A DNA stretch of 64,000 nt, taken from assembly GCA_028689775.1 (NCBI GenBank), contig JAQVCM010000007.1, positions 124,001 through 188,000 of the forward strand. Direction: 5' to 3'. The notes beneath the pieces were generated by a model. That model was not told the DNA's origin, did not search any database, and saw only the letters and a program-made list of their open reading frames with translations. This DNA comes from Crocinitomicaceae bacterium. GTDB taxonomy: Bacteria; Bacteroidota; Bacteroidia; Flavobacteriales_D; Crocinitomicaceae. Below are positions 34,735-42,826 of this stretch, in pieces. The position numbers and the translations under genes were made by a program. Each line of letters starts with the position of its first letter. Position 1 is the stretch's first letter.

Positions 34735-35298
34735 TTATTGTAGTTCGATAAAATTTTGAATGATTTTTCTTCCAAACGGTGTTAAGATAGATTCCGGATG
34801 AAATTGAACTGCATAGACGGGTAATTCTCGATGTGCAATGGCCATTAAAATGCCATTTTCTGATCTTGCAGTTATTTTCAATGTTGAAGGCAATTTTTCA
34901 TCAACCGCCCAACTGTGGTATAGTCCAACTTCTATTTCCTTTGGAATGTCTTTGAACAGTACATTTTCTCCTTCTTGCTGCATTTTTTCTGCCACTCCAT
35001 GTTTGACCTCTTTCAAATTATACAAAGATCCTCCAAAATGCAAAGCAATAGCCTGCATTCCCAAACAAACACCGAGTATGGGTTTTTTAGATCCGTATGC
35101 TTGTAAGAGCTCCATCAAGATTCCAGCTTCGTGTGGTAAACCGGGGCCTGGAGATAGAATTATTTTGTCGAATTCTTCAATTTCAGCCAAGGTGATTTCA
35201 TTGTTTCGTGCTACTTTTACATCACAATTCAATCCTTCCAAATAATGAAAAAGGTTGTATGTAAAGGAATCAAAACTATCCAAAAGAAGTACTTTCAC
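34735..35298 (-). CDS. Glutamine amidotransferase of anthranilate/aminodeoxychorismate synthase
   Basis: About 187 residues from the GTG at 35298. It supplies ammonia from glutamine to a TrpE or PabB partner. Class I amidotransferase motifs are LLLDSFDSFTYNL at the start, LSPGPGLPHEAG, the nucleophile Cys in LGVCLGMQAIA, and the His-Glu pair in VQFHPESILTPFG. Neither trpE nor pabB is adjacent, so it may serve either pathway. The frame is open back to ATG 35358, but the promoter -7 box falls inside that extension and homologues begin at this point, so I chose GTG. Confidence 0.9.
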   Translation of the reverse strand: MKVLLLDSFDSFTYNLFHYLEGLNCDVKVARNNEITLAEIEEFDKIILSPGPGLPHEAGILMELLQAYGSKKPILGVCLGMQAIALHFGGSLYNLKEVKHGVAEKMQQEGENVLFKDIPKEIEVGLYHSWAVDEKLPSTLKITARSENGILMAIAHRELPVYAVQFHPESILTPFGRKIIQNFIELQ

Positions 35299-35329
35299 TG
35301 TTTTTTGACTAATATTTATTAAACTTGCA

Positions 35330-35363
35330 CAAATGTAATGAATTATGAAGAAAGCCATTCAAA
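35330..35363 (-). promoter_or_regulatory. Promoter of the trpG/pabA-type gene, inside ridA start
   Basis: On the minus strand, TTTG at 35363-35360, a 22-bp spacer and TACATTTG at 35337-35330. The -33 element lies within the first codons of the divergent ridA gene, so the two genes share overlapping control sequence. Confidence 0.6.
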
Positions 35364-35722
35364 TAGAAAATGCTCCTGCACCGATTGCTCCTTATAGTCC
35401 TGCTGTTTTAGCCGGAAATACCTTATATGTAAGTGGACAAATACCTGTAAATCCGATAACGAGAGAGTTGAACATGCCGGATATCAAAACGGCAACGCGT
35501 CAAATCATGGAAAACATTGGTAATTTACTAAACGCTGCTGGAATGGATTATTCTAACCTGGTGAAATGTACGATTTTCTTGACAAATTTTGACGATTATC
35601 AAGGTATGAATGAAGCATACGGTGAATTTTTTGGTGAAATTCCTCCAGCACGTGAAGCGGTTCAAGTTGTGAAATTACCAATGGGTGCACTTGTTGAAAT
35701 TTCTTGTATTGCAGTAATGTAA
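35345..35722 (+). CDS. ridA: RidA family deaminase (YjgF/YER057c/UK114)
   Basis: 125 residues. It hydrolyses reactive enamine/imine intermediates made by PLP enzymes. Family blocks are APIAPYSPAVLAGNTLYVSG at about 11-30, then IMENIGNLLNAAGMDYSNLV, and the C-terminal PPAREAVQVVKLPMGALVEI with the substrate-binding Arg. It forms trimers in the cytoplasm. Divergent from the amidotransferase gene and followed immediately by the next gene, whose ATG comes directly after the stop. Confidence 0.95.
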   Translation: MKKAIQIENAPAPIAPYSPAVLAGNTLYVSGQIPVNPITRELNMPDIKTATRQIMENIGNLLNAAGMDYSNLVKCTIFLTNFDDYQGMNEAYGEFFGEIPPAREAVQVVKLPMGALVEISCIAVM

Positions 35723-36271
35723 ATGATTTTCAAGAACTACTCTTATTTTGTTATTCTGTTTTTGACAACTTTTTTGGTTTCATGTAAGAATAAAACGACT
35801 CAGTTTTTTATCGATTATCAACAAGAAGTTTCTCTTCCTGCGAATGTTAAGAATTGGGTATTGGTTTCAGATGCAATTCAAACAGATTGTCAAGTGCGAT
35901 TTGAGAAAAACGACACGAAAAGAAGTAAAGTTCATCAGATTTTCTTGAAGAACATAACAATCGTTAGTGACGAGAAAGGGGAATTAAGTACCTTGAAATT
36001 GAAAGCCATTAACATGGATTGTCCTTCAATTTCAAGAAGAAAAATTGGATTTAAAAGAATAAATACCGTTTTGACAGATTCTTCAATTCAATTTCAATTG
36101 ATGGAATCCGTGCAAGATGTCAAAGAGTTTATCAAACACAAACAATTTGGGATTGAGTTGTTCTTTCAGGGTGAAAAAAGAAAGCAAGCAGTTCGCGCTA
36201 CCTTGATTCTTGAATTTTTGGTAGAAGGTGAATTAATAAAAACAATACTACACCAGCGGATGTTGGTTTAA
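35723..36271 (+). CDS. Putative lipoprotein of unknown function
   Basis: 182 residues. N-terminal hydrophobic stretch YFVILFLTTFLVSC with a lipobox-like LVSC (Cys at residue 21). The mature part has no recognised domain; it is basic, with alternating beta segments (NWVLVSDAIQTDCQVRFE, then ATLILEFLVEGEL). It begins in the base after the ridA stop, so it is cotranslated with ridA, and is followed after 17 bp by the glycosyltransferase gene. Likely a three-gene transcript. Confidence 0.65.
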   Translation: MIFKNYSYFVILFLTTFLVSCKNKTTQFFIDYQQEVSLPANVKNWVLVSDAIQTDCQVRFEKNDTKRSKVHQIFLKNITIVSDEKGELSTLKLKAINMDCPSISRRKIGFKRINTVLTDSSIQFQLMESVQDVKEFIKHKQFGIELFFQGEKRKQAVRATLILEFLVEGELIKTILHQRMLV

Positions 36272-36288
36272 TAAAGAAATAAGTCTAC

Positions 36289-38235
36289 GTGGAAAAACCA
36301 ATTCGCATATCGGTTATTATTGTAAACTACAACGTTGAATACTTTTTAGAACAGTGTTTAAACTCGGTAATGAAGGCGCTTGAAAATGTTTCAGGGGAAG
36401 TTTATGTGGTGGATAATAATTCAATCGACGGGTCAGTTGAAATGGTTCGTGCCAAATTTCCAAATGTTCATTTGATTGCCAATCGCGATAACCGTGGTTT
36501 TTCCAAAGCCAACAACCAAGCCATGGAAATGGCTCATGGAGATTATTTTTTACTACTCAATCCGGATACGGTTGTAGAGGAAGATACGTTCGAAAAAGTA
36601 GTTGCTTTCATGGATCAAAATCCAGATGCTGGTGGACTTGGAGTTCGCATGTTGGATGGAAAAGGGAAATTTTTACCAGAGTCTAAAAGAGGTTTGCCAA
36701 CTCCTGCTGTTGCATTCTATAAGATTTTTGGTTTATCATCTATCTTTCCAAAATCGAAGTTATTTGGTAAATACCATTTGGGTTATTTGTCCGAATTTGA
36801 GACCAATGAAGTGGAGATTTTGAGTGGGGCATTTATGCTGATGCGAGCTAAAACCATTCGAGAAGTTGGAATGTTGGACGAAGCTTTTTTCATGTATGGT
36901 GAAGACATCGACTTGTCCTATCGAATTATTTTGGGAGGTTATAAAAACTATTATTTCCCAGAAACACGAATTATTCATTACAAGGGAGAAAGCACCAAAA
37001 AAAGTTCGATCAATTATGTCTTTGTTTTTTACAGAGCAATGGTCATTTTTGCTGAAAAACATTTTTCTCAAAAGAACGCGAAATTATTTTCTGTCCTTAT
37101 CAATTTAGCAATATACTTGCGGGCTAGTTTGGCCATTGCCACGCGTTTTATCAAAAAAGCAGCTTTGCCCGTATTTGATTTTATCTATATCCTAGCTGGT
37201 GCTTTATTGCTCACCAATCATTGGCAGTATGTCTCCATTGAGTTTCCTGCGAATGCGATGAACGTTGCGATTCCTGCCTATGTTTTGGTTTGGATGACCA
37301 GTATTTTTTATGCTGGCGGTTATGATTTTCCGCTAAAAATCAGTAAAATATTCAAAGGTTCTATCATTGGCACCTTGATGATTTTGGTTATTTACGGTCT
37401 TCTCCCTAAAGATTGGCAATTTTCCAGACTGTACATTTTAGTTGGAATGGGCTGGGTTTTATCCTATTTTACCATTTCAAGAATCTTCCTTCATTATAGT
37501 GTTGGAAAGCGTTTCAGTCTTTCTGGAGTGAAAAATCAAAACTTTTTGTTGGTCGGTTCGCCAGAAGAAACAGATCGCGTTAGTTTGCTGTTGAATCAAA
37601 CCAATTCAAAAATAGATTCTGTTTTCTTAGTTTCTCCTACAGAAGAAAAAAACGCGAATCAAATCGGAGTTATTTCGCAATTGGATCAAATCGCATACAT
37701 TTATCAAATCGATGAAATTATTTTTTGCGCCAAAGACACCACTTCGCAAGAAATTGTGAATTGGATGTCCATTCTAGGTTCTCGTAATATTGATTTCAAA
37801 ATTGCCCAACCTGATAGCATGTACCTCATTGGTAGTAACTCGATTGAAACTTCGGGAGATTTATATGTGCTGAATATCAATCAAATCAGCAAGAAGAAAA
37901 ACATTCGGAATAAGCGCACGTTGGACATCTTGACTTCTTTAACATTTTTGCTTATTTCACCCGTTGTGATTTGGTTTTACGAACAGAAGGTAAGGTGGTT
38001 TAAAAATGTATTCTCTTGCTTATTTGGGAAGAAAACGTATGTCGGCTATTTCGATGTTACGGATCAAAACCGCTTGCTACCAAGTATAAAATTTGGTATC
38101 TTGAATGCTTCTTCTCGCGAAGATGTGAGCGACTCAGTTTTACGGAGCAAATTAAACTTGATTTATGCCAGAGATTATACCATCTGGAAAGATGTTGAAA
38201 TCATCCTAAAGTCGTGGAAAAGACTTGATTGTTAG
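36289..38235 (+). CDS. GT2 glycosyltransferase fused to degenerate PGT-like membrane region
   Basis: 648 residues from GTG. Residues 1-250 are a family 2 glycosyltransferase: SVIIVNYNVEYFLEQCLNSV, NRDNRGFSKANNQA, the LLNPDTVVEED nucleotide-binding site, and MYGEDIDLSYRI with the catalytic acid. Helices follow at about 290-410, then a soluble region (NFLLVGSPEETDRVSLLL) resembling the N-terminal half of polyprenyl-phosphate glycosylphosphotransferases. The final 120 residues begin like their catalytic domain (NKRTLDILTSLTFLLISPV) and end like it (DYTIWKDVEIILKSW), with the active centre lost. Product unknown; probably a surface polysaccharide rhamnosyl- or similar transferase. Confidence 0.82.
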   Translation: MEKPIRISVIIVNYNVEYFLEQCLNSVMKALENVSGEVYVVDNNSIDGSVEMVRAKFPNVHLIANRDNRGFSKANNQAMEMAHGDYFLLLNPDTVVEEDTFEKVVAFMDQNPDAGGLGVRMLDGKGKFLPESKRGLPTPAVAFYKIFGLSSIFPKSKLFGKYHLGYLSEFETNEVEILSGAFMLMRAKTIREVGMLDEAFFMYGEDIDLSYRIILGGYKNYYFPETRIIHYKGESTKKSSINYVFVFYRAMVIFAEKHFSQKNAKLFSVLINLAIYLRASLAIATRFIKKAALPVFDFIYILAGALLLTNHWQYVSIEFPANAMNVAIPAYVLVWMTSIFYAGGYDFPLKISKIFKGSIIGTLMILVIYGLLPKDWQFSRLYILVGMGWVLSYFTISRIFLHYSVGKRFSLSGVKNQNFLLVGSPEETDRVSLLLNQTNSKIDSVFLVSPTEEKNANQIGVISQLDQIAYIYQIDEIIFCAKDTTSQEIVNWMSILGSRNIDFKIAQPDSMYLIGSNSIETSGDLYVLNINQISKKKNIRNKRTLDILTSLTFLLISPVVIWFYEQKVRWFKNVFSCLFGKKTYVGYFDVTDQNRLLPSIKFGILNASSREDVSDSVLRSKLNLIYARDYTIWKDVEIILKSWKRLDC

Positions 38236-38320
38236 ATCGTTGACAAAGCATTTAGTTTGTTTAGAATGAGTCTATTCGTTTAATTTTCACTTCGTATGGA
38301 CAAATTTACCTTTTTTCTTT

Positions 38321-38328
38321 TACTTTTG
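38321..38328 (+). promoter_or_regulatory. -7 box (TACTTTTG) before the E2 gene
   Basis: TAnnTTTG match 25 bases before ATG 38353; no clear -33. Confidence 0.5.
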
Positions 38329-38352
38329 TACTCTAATTAAGAAATCCAATAC

Positions 38353-39702
38353 ATGGCACAAGTAGAAATCAGACTCCCTAAGATGGGTGAAAGCGTTACA
38401 GAAGCAACTATTACAAATTGGTTGAAAAGCGTAGGTGACAACGTTAACATGGACGAACCATTAGTGGAAGTTGCTACAGATAAGGTTGATAACGAGCTTC
38501 CTTCTGAAGCTGCTGGTACCTTAATAAAAATATTTTTCGAAAAAGACGAAGTTGCTCAAGTGGGTGATGTTATTGCAATCATCTCTACGGATGGTTCTGA
38601 CGTTGTGGCTACTGAAACAACTCAAGCTGCACCAGAAACTGCTTCTGCACCTGCTAGTTCTGCTACTCCTGCAAACAATGCAAGTGCTCCAGCTCCTGTT
38701 GCAATCAACTCTGATCGTTTCTTCTCTCCTTTAGTTAGAAGCATTGCTTCTGCAGAAGGGATTTCAGGAGAAGAATTAGAATCAATTGCTGGTTCTGGTC
38801 AAGAGGGTAGAGTTACAAAAAAAGACATACTTTCGTACGTAGCAAATAGAGGAAACCAACCAGTTGTTGCGGCACCAGTTGCTACTCAAGCTGCTGCACC
38901 AACTTCTAAAGCGGTTGTTGCGACTGGCGAAATAGATGGTGATACGATATCCTATTTAAAAACGATTAAACCATTGCCAATTGTTCCAATGGCTGGTGAT
39001 GAGATCATGGAAATGGACAGAATGCGTAAGATTATTTCTGAGCGCATGGTGATGTCTAAACACGTTTCGCCACACGTAACTTCATTTGTTGAAGCAGACG
39101 TAACGAACATCGTGAATTGGAGAAACAAAATCAAAGACGGTTTCAAAAAACGCGAAGGTGAAAACTTTACATTTACACCAATCTTCATGGAAGCAGTTGC
39201 AAAAGCAATTAAAGACTTCCCGATGATTAACATCTGTGTTAGCGGAAATCAAATTATCAAAAGAAAAGACATCAATATCGGAATGGCAGCAGCACTTCCT
39301 TCTGGAAACTTAATTGTTCCAGTAGTTAAAAATGCAGACCGTTTGAACTTGGTAGGTTTGGCAAAAGCAGTGAATGAATTGGCAAACAATGCGAGACAAA
39401 ATAAATTGAAACCAGAAGATATTCAAGGAGGAACTTACACCGTAACAAACGTAGGTACTTTTGGAAACGTAATGGGTACACCAATTATCAATCAACCACA
39501 AGTTGCCATTTTAGCGTTGGGTGCGATTCGCAAAGTACCTGCTGTTATTGAAACTCCAGATGGTGATTTCATTGGTATACGTCATAAAATGTTCTTATCT
39601 CACTCATACGACCACCGTGTAGTTGATGGGGCATTGGGAGGAACGTTTGTGAAGCGAGTTGCTGAATATTTGGAGCAATTTGACATCAATCAAACGGTTT
39701 AA
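38353..39702 (+). CDS. Dihydrolipoamide acyltransferase (2-oxo acid dehydrogenase E2)
   Basis: 449 residues. Lipoyl domain 1-77 with lipoyl-lysine Lys44 in EVATDKVDNE; Ala/Pro/Thr-rich linker; E3/E1-binding domain at about 123-160 (FSPLVRSIASAEGI, then GSGQEGRVTKKDIL); second linker; catalytic domain from about 215 with the SHSYDHRVVDGALGG active site near residue 415. The DKVDNE lipoyl context is common in the branched-chain type, but acetyl- or succinyl-transferase cannot be excluded. No E1 or E3 gene is adjacent. A terminator follows. Confidence 0.9.
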   Translation: MAQVEIRLPKMGESVTEATITNWLKSVGDNVNMDEPLVEVATDKVDNELPSEAAGTLIKIFFEKDEVAQVGDVIAIISTDGSDVVATETTQAAPETASAPASSATPANNASAPAPVAINSDRFFSPLVRSIASAEGISGEELESIAGSGQEGRVTKKDILSYVANRGNQPVVAAPVATQAAAPTSKAVVATGEIDGDTISYLKTIKPLPIVPMAGDEIMEMDRMRKIISERMVMSKHVSPHVTSFVEADVTNIVNWRNKIKDGFKKREGENFTFTPIFMEAVAKAIKDFPMINICVSGNQIIKRKDINIGMAAALPSGNLIVPVVKNADRLNLVGLAKAVNELANNARQNKLKPEDIQGGTYTVTNVGTFGNVMGTPIINQPQVAILALGAIRKVPAVIETPDGDFIGIRHKMFLSHSYDHRVVDGALGGTFVKRVAEYLEQFDINQTV

Positions 39703-39765
39703 ACAAAATTATTTCTTTTTCTTGAAACCTAAATGCAAGATTAAGAGTAGAATAGTAATAGCAAG

Positions 39766-39809
39766 ACACAAATTTGAGTAACTTTAGCTCAGATTTGTGT
39801 CGCTTTTTT
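39766..39809 (+). terminator. Terminator of the E2 gene
   Basis: 13-bp stem ACACAAATTTGAG/CTCAGATTTGTGT (one G-U), 9-nt loop, then CGC and six T. Confidence 0.85.
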
Positions 39810-39819
39810 AAAACTATTT

Positions 39820-41904
39820 ATGAAAACCTTTACACTATTTATTTTTGCTCTATTTTTCTCAGTAGCGATTTTCGCTCAGAAACGAAATAATAAAGAAATT
39901 GAAGATCTACTTAAGAATGGAACTGAATCTGAATTAGTTTTCAAATCTACTACACTTTTAGATGATAAAAAATTCGTTGATGCAGAAATAATTATTGATA
40001 AATTACTCACTTTTCAACCTGAAAGTTCAAACTACAACTACAGAAAAGGATATGTTCTTGTCCAATTAGGACAAAAATATGAAGCCGCGCTTCCTTATTT
40101 AACAATCGGTACCGCAAAAGTTAGTAAACTCTACGACGTTTATTCGGCCAAAGAATTAAGTGCTCCTGTTGACGCATTTTACTATTTAGGAAGGAGTTAT
40201 CACCACATGGGTAAACTAGAAGATGCCAAATTATTTTACACTCAATTTATTGAGAAAACGGACAAAAAATCTGTTTTAATTAAGTACGCAACTTTAGGAC
40301 TTGAGCAATGTGAAGTTGCTGCACGTCAAATCAAAACACCCAATGAAGGCGTGAAAGTAAAAAATGCAGGAAAAACGATTAATACAAAATATCCTGAATA
40401 TTCACCAGTGATTTCATTAGATGGTACGGGCTTGTTTTACACCATTTGCAAACCTTGGAATGTTAAAAATGCAAATGAGTTCATTGATCAAAAAACTGGA
40501 TTTTATCCTGAAGATATTTACACCAGTTTACTGGATGACAAAGGGAATTGGAAAGATCCAGTTCGAATGGGGTTTTCAAAAATAGATCAAAACGAAGCGA
40601 CGTCTGCAATGAGTATTGAAGAACGTTTTATTTATTCTTATACGGACGAAACCGGTGCAGGAGATATTTATTATTCAGATTTTAAAAATAATAAATTTGA
40701 AAACCCAAAAGTCTTTGAAGCTAAAAACATCAACACGAAATATTGGGAATCTCATTTAACGATTTCACCAAGTGGAAACTGGATGTACTTTGTTTCTGAT
40801 CGTCCAGGAGGTTTTGGTGGTAGAGATATTTACGAATGTAAAAGACTTGCAGATGGTACTTGGGGAGAACCTGTAAACATGGGTGCCAAAATAAATTCTC
40901 CGTTTGATGAAGAGTCTCCTTTTATCTCCGTGAATGAAAAGTACTTCTACTTCGCCAGCAATGGCCCTAAAAGTATGGGAGGTTTTGATATTTTATATGC
41001 TACCAAAGACGATGAAGATGTTTGGGGTGAAGCTGTTAACATCGGTTATCCATTAAACTCTTTCGGAGACGATTTATATTACACTTCAACAACAGATGGT
41101 TTTAAAGGATATTTTACATCAGATCGATCAGGTGGAGAAGGAGAGAAAGACATTTACGAAGTTGAAAATAATTACTTAGGAATTGAAAGCATTGCGTTCT
41201 TAAAGGTAAAAGTGAACACAGTTGACAATTTACCGATTCCAGATAATTATCGATTGGTTTTAACGTGTTTAGATTGTGCTGATAAGAAAGAGAGAATGGT
41301 TTATACGCGTCCACGAGACGGAATGTTGATGAGCCTTTTAGAGCCTTGTAAAACGTATAAATTAGTATATCAAATTGGTGAAGATCACCAAGTAGTTTTT
41401 GAAGAAACCATTCAAACAGATTGCGAGTCCGTTTATCAAGAAAAAATTGGAGAACAATTAATTGATATCATTAAAAAGAAAAAAGTTGATGTTGAAGAAG
41501 TTGAAGAAGTTCAAGTGGTTGCTATTAAGGAAATAGAAGCTACTTTTTTCTATCGATATAATAAAAACAAACTATTTGTTGGAAATCGTGAGTTTAGAAA
41601 GTTCTTAAAACACATTGAAAAACAATTGGAAAATAATTCTGAAAACATTACAATTAAAATAAGTTCTTCTGCTTCAACGGTTCCAACTGATAAATATGAA
41701 AACAATCTGGAACTTTCGAGATCAAGAGCTGAAAATTTGAAGTACGACATCATTAGTTACTTGGAAAAGAATAGCGCCTATAAAAACCGAATCAACATCG
41801 TTATATACGAATCAGTTGTTGATGGTCCAGAATATGAAAATGACGGTAAGAACAGGAATAAATACGAACCGTTTCAATTTACAAGAATAAAGACTGAAAA
41901 TTAA
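39820..41904 (+). CDS. TPR / PD40 / OmpA-domain protein, PorE-like
   Basis: 694 residues: signal peptide (FIFALFFSVAIFAQ), TPR-like helices about 35-165, WD40-like PD40 repeats about 185-470 (YPEYSPVISLDGTGLFYT, GNWMYFVSDRPGGFGGRDIYE, KGYFTSDRSGGEGEKDIYE), a carboxypeptidase-regulatory-like part with Cys pairs (VLTCLDCADKK), and a C-terminal OmpA-like domain from about 575. The order is that of PorE, which links the T9SS to peptidoglycan in Porphyromonas, and of related surface proteins. No T9SS gene is adjacent. The OmpA part is diverged, so peptidoglycan binding is uncertain. Confidence 0.8.
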   Translation: MKTFTLFIFALFFSVAIFAQKRNNKEIEDLLKNGTESELVFKSTTLLDDKKFVDAEIIIDKLLTFQPESSNYNYRKGYVLVQLGQKYEAALPYLTIGTAKVSKLYDVYSAKELSAPVDAFYYLGRSYHHMGKLEDAKLFYTQFIEKTDKKSVLIKYATLGLEQCEVAARQIKTPNEGVKVKNAGKTINTKYPEYSPVISLDGTGLFYTICKPWNVKNANEFIDQKTGFYPEDIYTSLLDDKGNWKDPVRMGFSKIDQNEATSAMSIEERFIYSYTDETGAGDIYYSDFKNNKFENPKVFEAKNINTKYWESHLTISPSGNWMYFVSDRPGGFGGRDIYECKRLADGTWGEPVNMGAKINSPFDEESPFISVNEKYFYFASNGPKSMGGFDILYATKDDEDVWGEAVNIGYPLNSFGDDLYYTSTTDGFKGYFTSDRSGGEGEKDIYEVENNYLGIESIAFLKVKVNTVDNLPIPDNYRLVLTCLDCADKKERMVYTRPRDGMLMSLLEPCKTYKLVYQIGEDHQVVFEETIQTDCESVYQEKIGEQLIDIIKKKKVDVEEVEEVQVVAIKEIEATFFYRYNKNKLFVGNREFRKFLKHIEKQLENNSENITIKISSSASTVPTDKYENNLELSRSRAENLKYDIISYLEKNSAYKNRINIVIYESVVDGPEYENDGKNRNKYEPFQFTRIKTEN

Positions 41905-41915
41905 TTTCAGTCTTT
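41889..41915 (+). terminator. Hairpin across the stop codon of the PorE-like gene
   Basis: AAAGACTGAAA/TTTCAGTCTTT perfect 11-bp stem whose loop contains the TAA stop (41902-41904). It is followed by ATTTT, a weak T-tract. Confidence 0.55.
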
Positions 41916-42078
41916 ATTTTCAGTTTTAGATAAGCACTGCATTGCGTATCTAAAATAGATTTCTGAGAAATCATTTCTGAGTTGAATCTAAGGTAATTGT
42001 AATCCTTTAAAATACGAATTCATTTTTAAATGATCTATCTTAATCTCATGATGTATCCTGCGTGCATTTTAAGAAACA

Positions 42079-42146
42079 TTTCAATTGGAATGAGGTTTAG
42101 CGCTTTCACTTCAATAAAGGAAATCAGAATCTGGCTTTAGCCGAAA
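42079..42146. repeat. Partial, diverged third copy of the 15-kb repeat
   Basis: Shares TTTCAATTGGAATG and TCTGGCTTTAGCCGAA with the last part of the two units at 15256 and 15537, in the same order and with similar spacing. The inner GGCTTTAGCCCATTC has decayed. It lies in a 260-bp gap between convergent genes, with no gene of its own. Confidence 0.75.
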
Positions 42147-42164
42147 ATTTTATCCAGTGAAGTT

Positions 42165-42548
42165 TTAATTTTCATCGCATGCAATTCCTTTCTGTTCTAA
42201 CCAGACTTTCAGTTTTAGCCATTCTTTATAGCCAAGAAGTGCTTGGTGAGTTTTTGTAGAACTTGTTAAGATAATCACCGATTTTCCATACAGTTTGTTT
42301 GTATAACTGAACTTCGTAAGGTCTGAATAATCTAATTTTTGCTTAAAAATGAAGTTCCGAACGACGATACGCTCTTCTCCGAAGCTGAGTCGTCTACCAA
42401 ACGCGCTATAAAGGCCAAAGAGTAGTATAAGAGATGCAAAAACAAAGGTAGCAAGGTTTCTATAGATTAACAGGATTAACACAAAACAAGCGATGCTGAG
42501 TATCGCTGAGAAATAATCGTATTTGGTGACAAATTTAATCGTACTCAT
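42165..42548 (-). CDS. Small two-helix membrane protein with PH-like tail
   Basis: 127 residues. Two adjacent transmembrane helices at about 12-30 and 33-50 (FSAILSIACFVLILLIY, FVFASLILLFGLYSA) are followed by a compact beta-rich part (RIVVRNFIFKQKLDYSDLTK, then YGKSVIILTS) that resembles a bacterial PH-like fold seen in many uncharacterised membrane proteins. Function unknown. It stands alone, upstream of the repeat copy. Confidence 0.68.
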   Translation of the reverse strand: MSTIKFVTKYDYFSAILSIACFVLILLIYRNLATFVFASLILLFGLYSAFGRRLSFGEERIVVRNFIFKQKLDYSDLTKFSYTNKLYGKSVIILTSSTKTHQALLGYKEWLKLKVWLEQKGIACDEN

Positions 42549-42616
42549 TTTGTAAGTTTATCGTTTTGCAAATTTTCGAAGAGTTGATTCAACAGCAGAA
42601 TCTAAAAGTTTATTGC

Positions 42617-42649
42617 AAAAAAAAAGTCTGAATAAAATTCAGACTTTTT
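42617..42649 (-). terminator. Terminator of tRNA-Val
   Basis: Perfect 12-bp stem AAAAAGTCTGAA/TTCAGACTTTTT with TAAAA loop immediately after the tRNA 3' end on the minus strand, followed by a T-run. Confidence 0.9.
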
Positions 42650-42650
42650 G

Positions 42651-42725
42651 TGGGAAATGAGGGACTCGAACCCCCGACATCCTGCTTGTAAGGCAGGCGC
42701 TCTGAACCAACTGAGCTAATCTCCC
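42651..42725 (-). tRNA. tRNA-Val (anticodon UAC)
   Basis: On the minus strand the cloverleaf is complete: acceptor GGGAGAT with ATTTCCC (one G-U), D arm GCTC..GAGC, anticodon arm CCTGC-CTTACAA-GCAGG giving anticodon TAC, and T arm GGGGG-TTCGAGT-CCCTC (terminal wobble). The CCA end is not encoded. It decodes GUA and other valine codons. Confidence 0.97.
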
Positions 42726-42826
42726 TTTCTGCTTTTAAGAACACCGTTGTGTTCCTTATTGCGTGTGCAAAGATACGGTCTTTATTTGGATTGACAAGCG
42801 TTTTTTAAAATTATTTTCATTTATTT

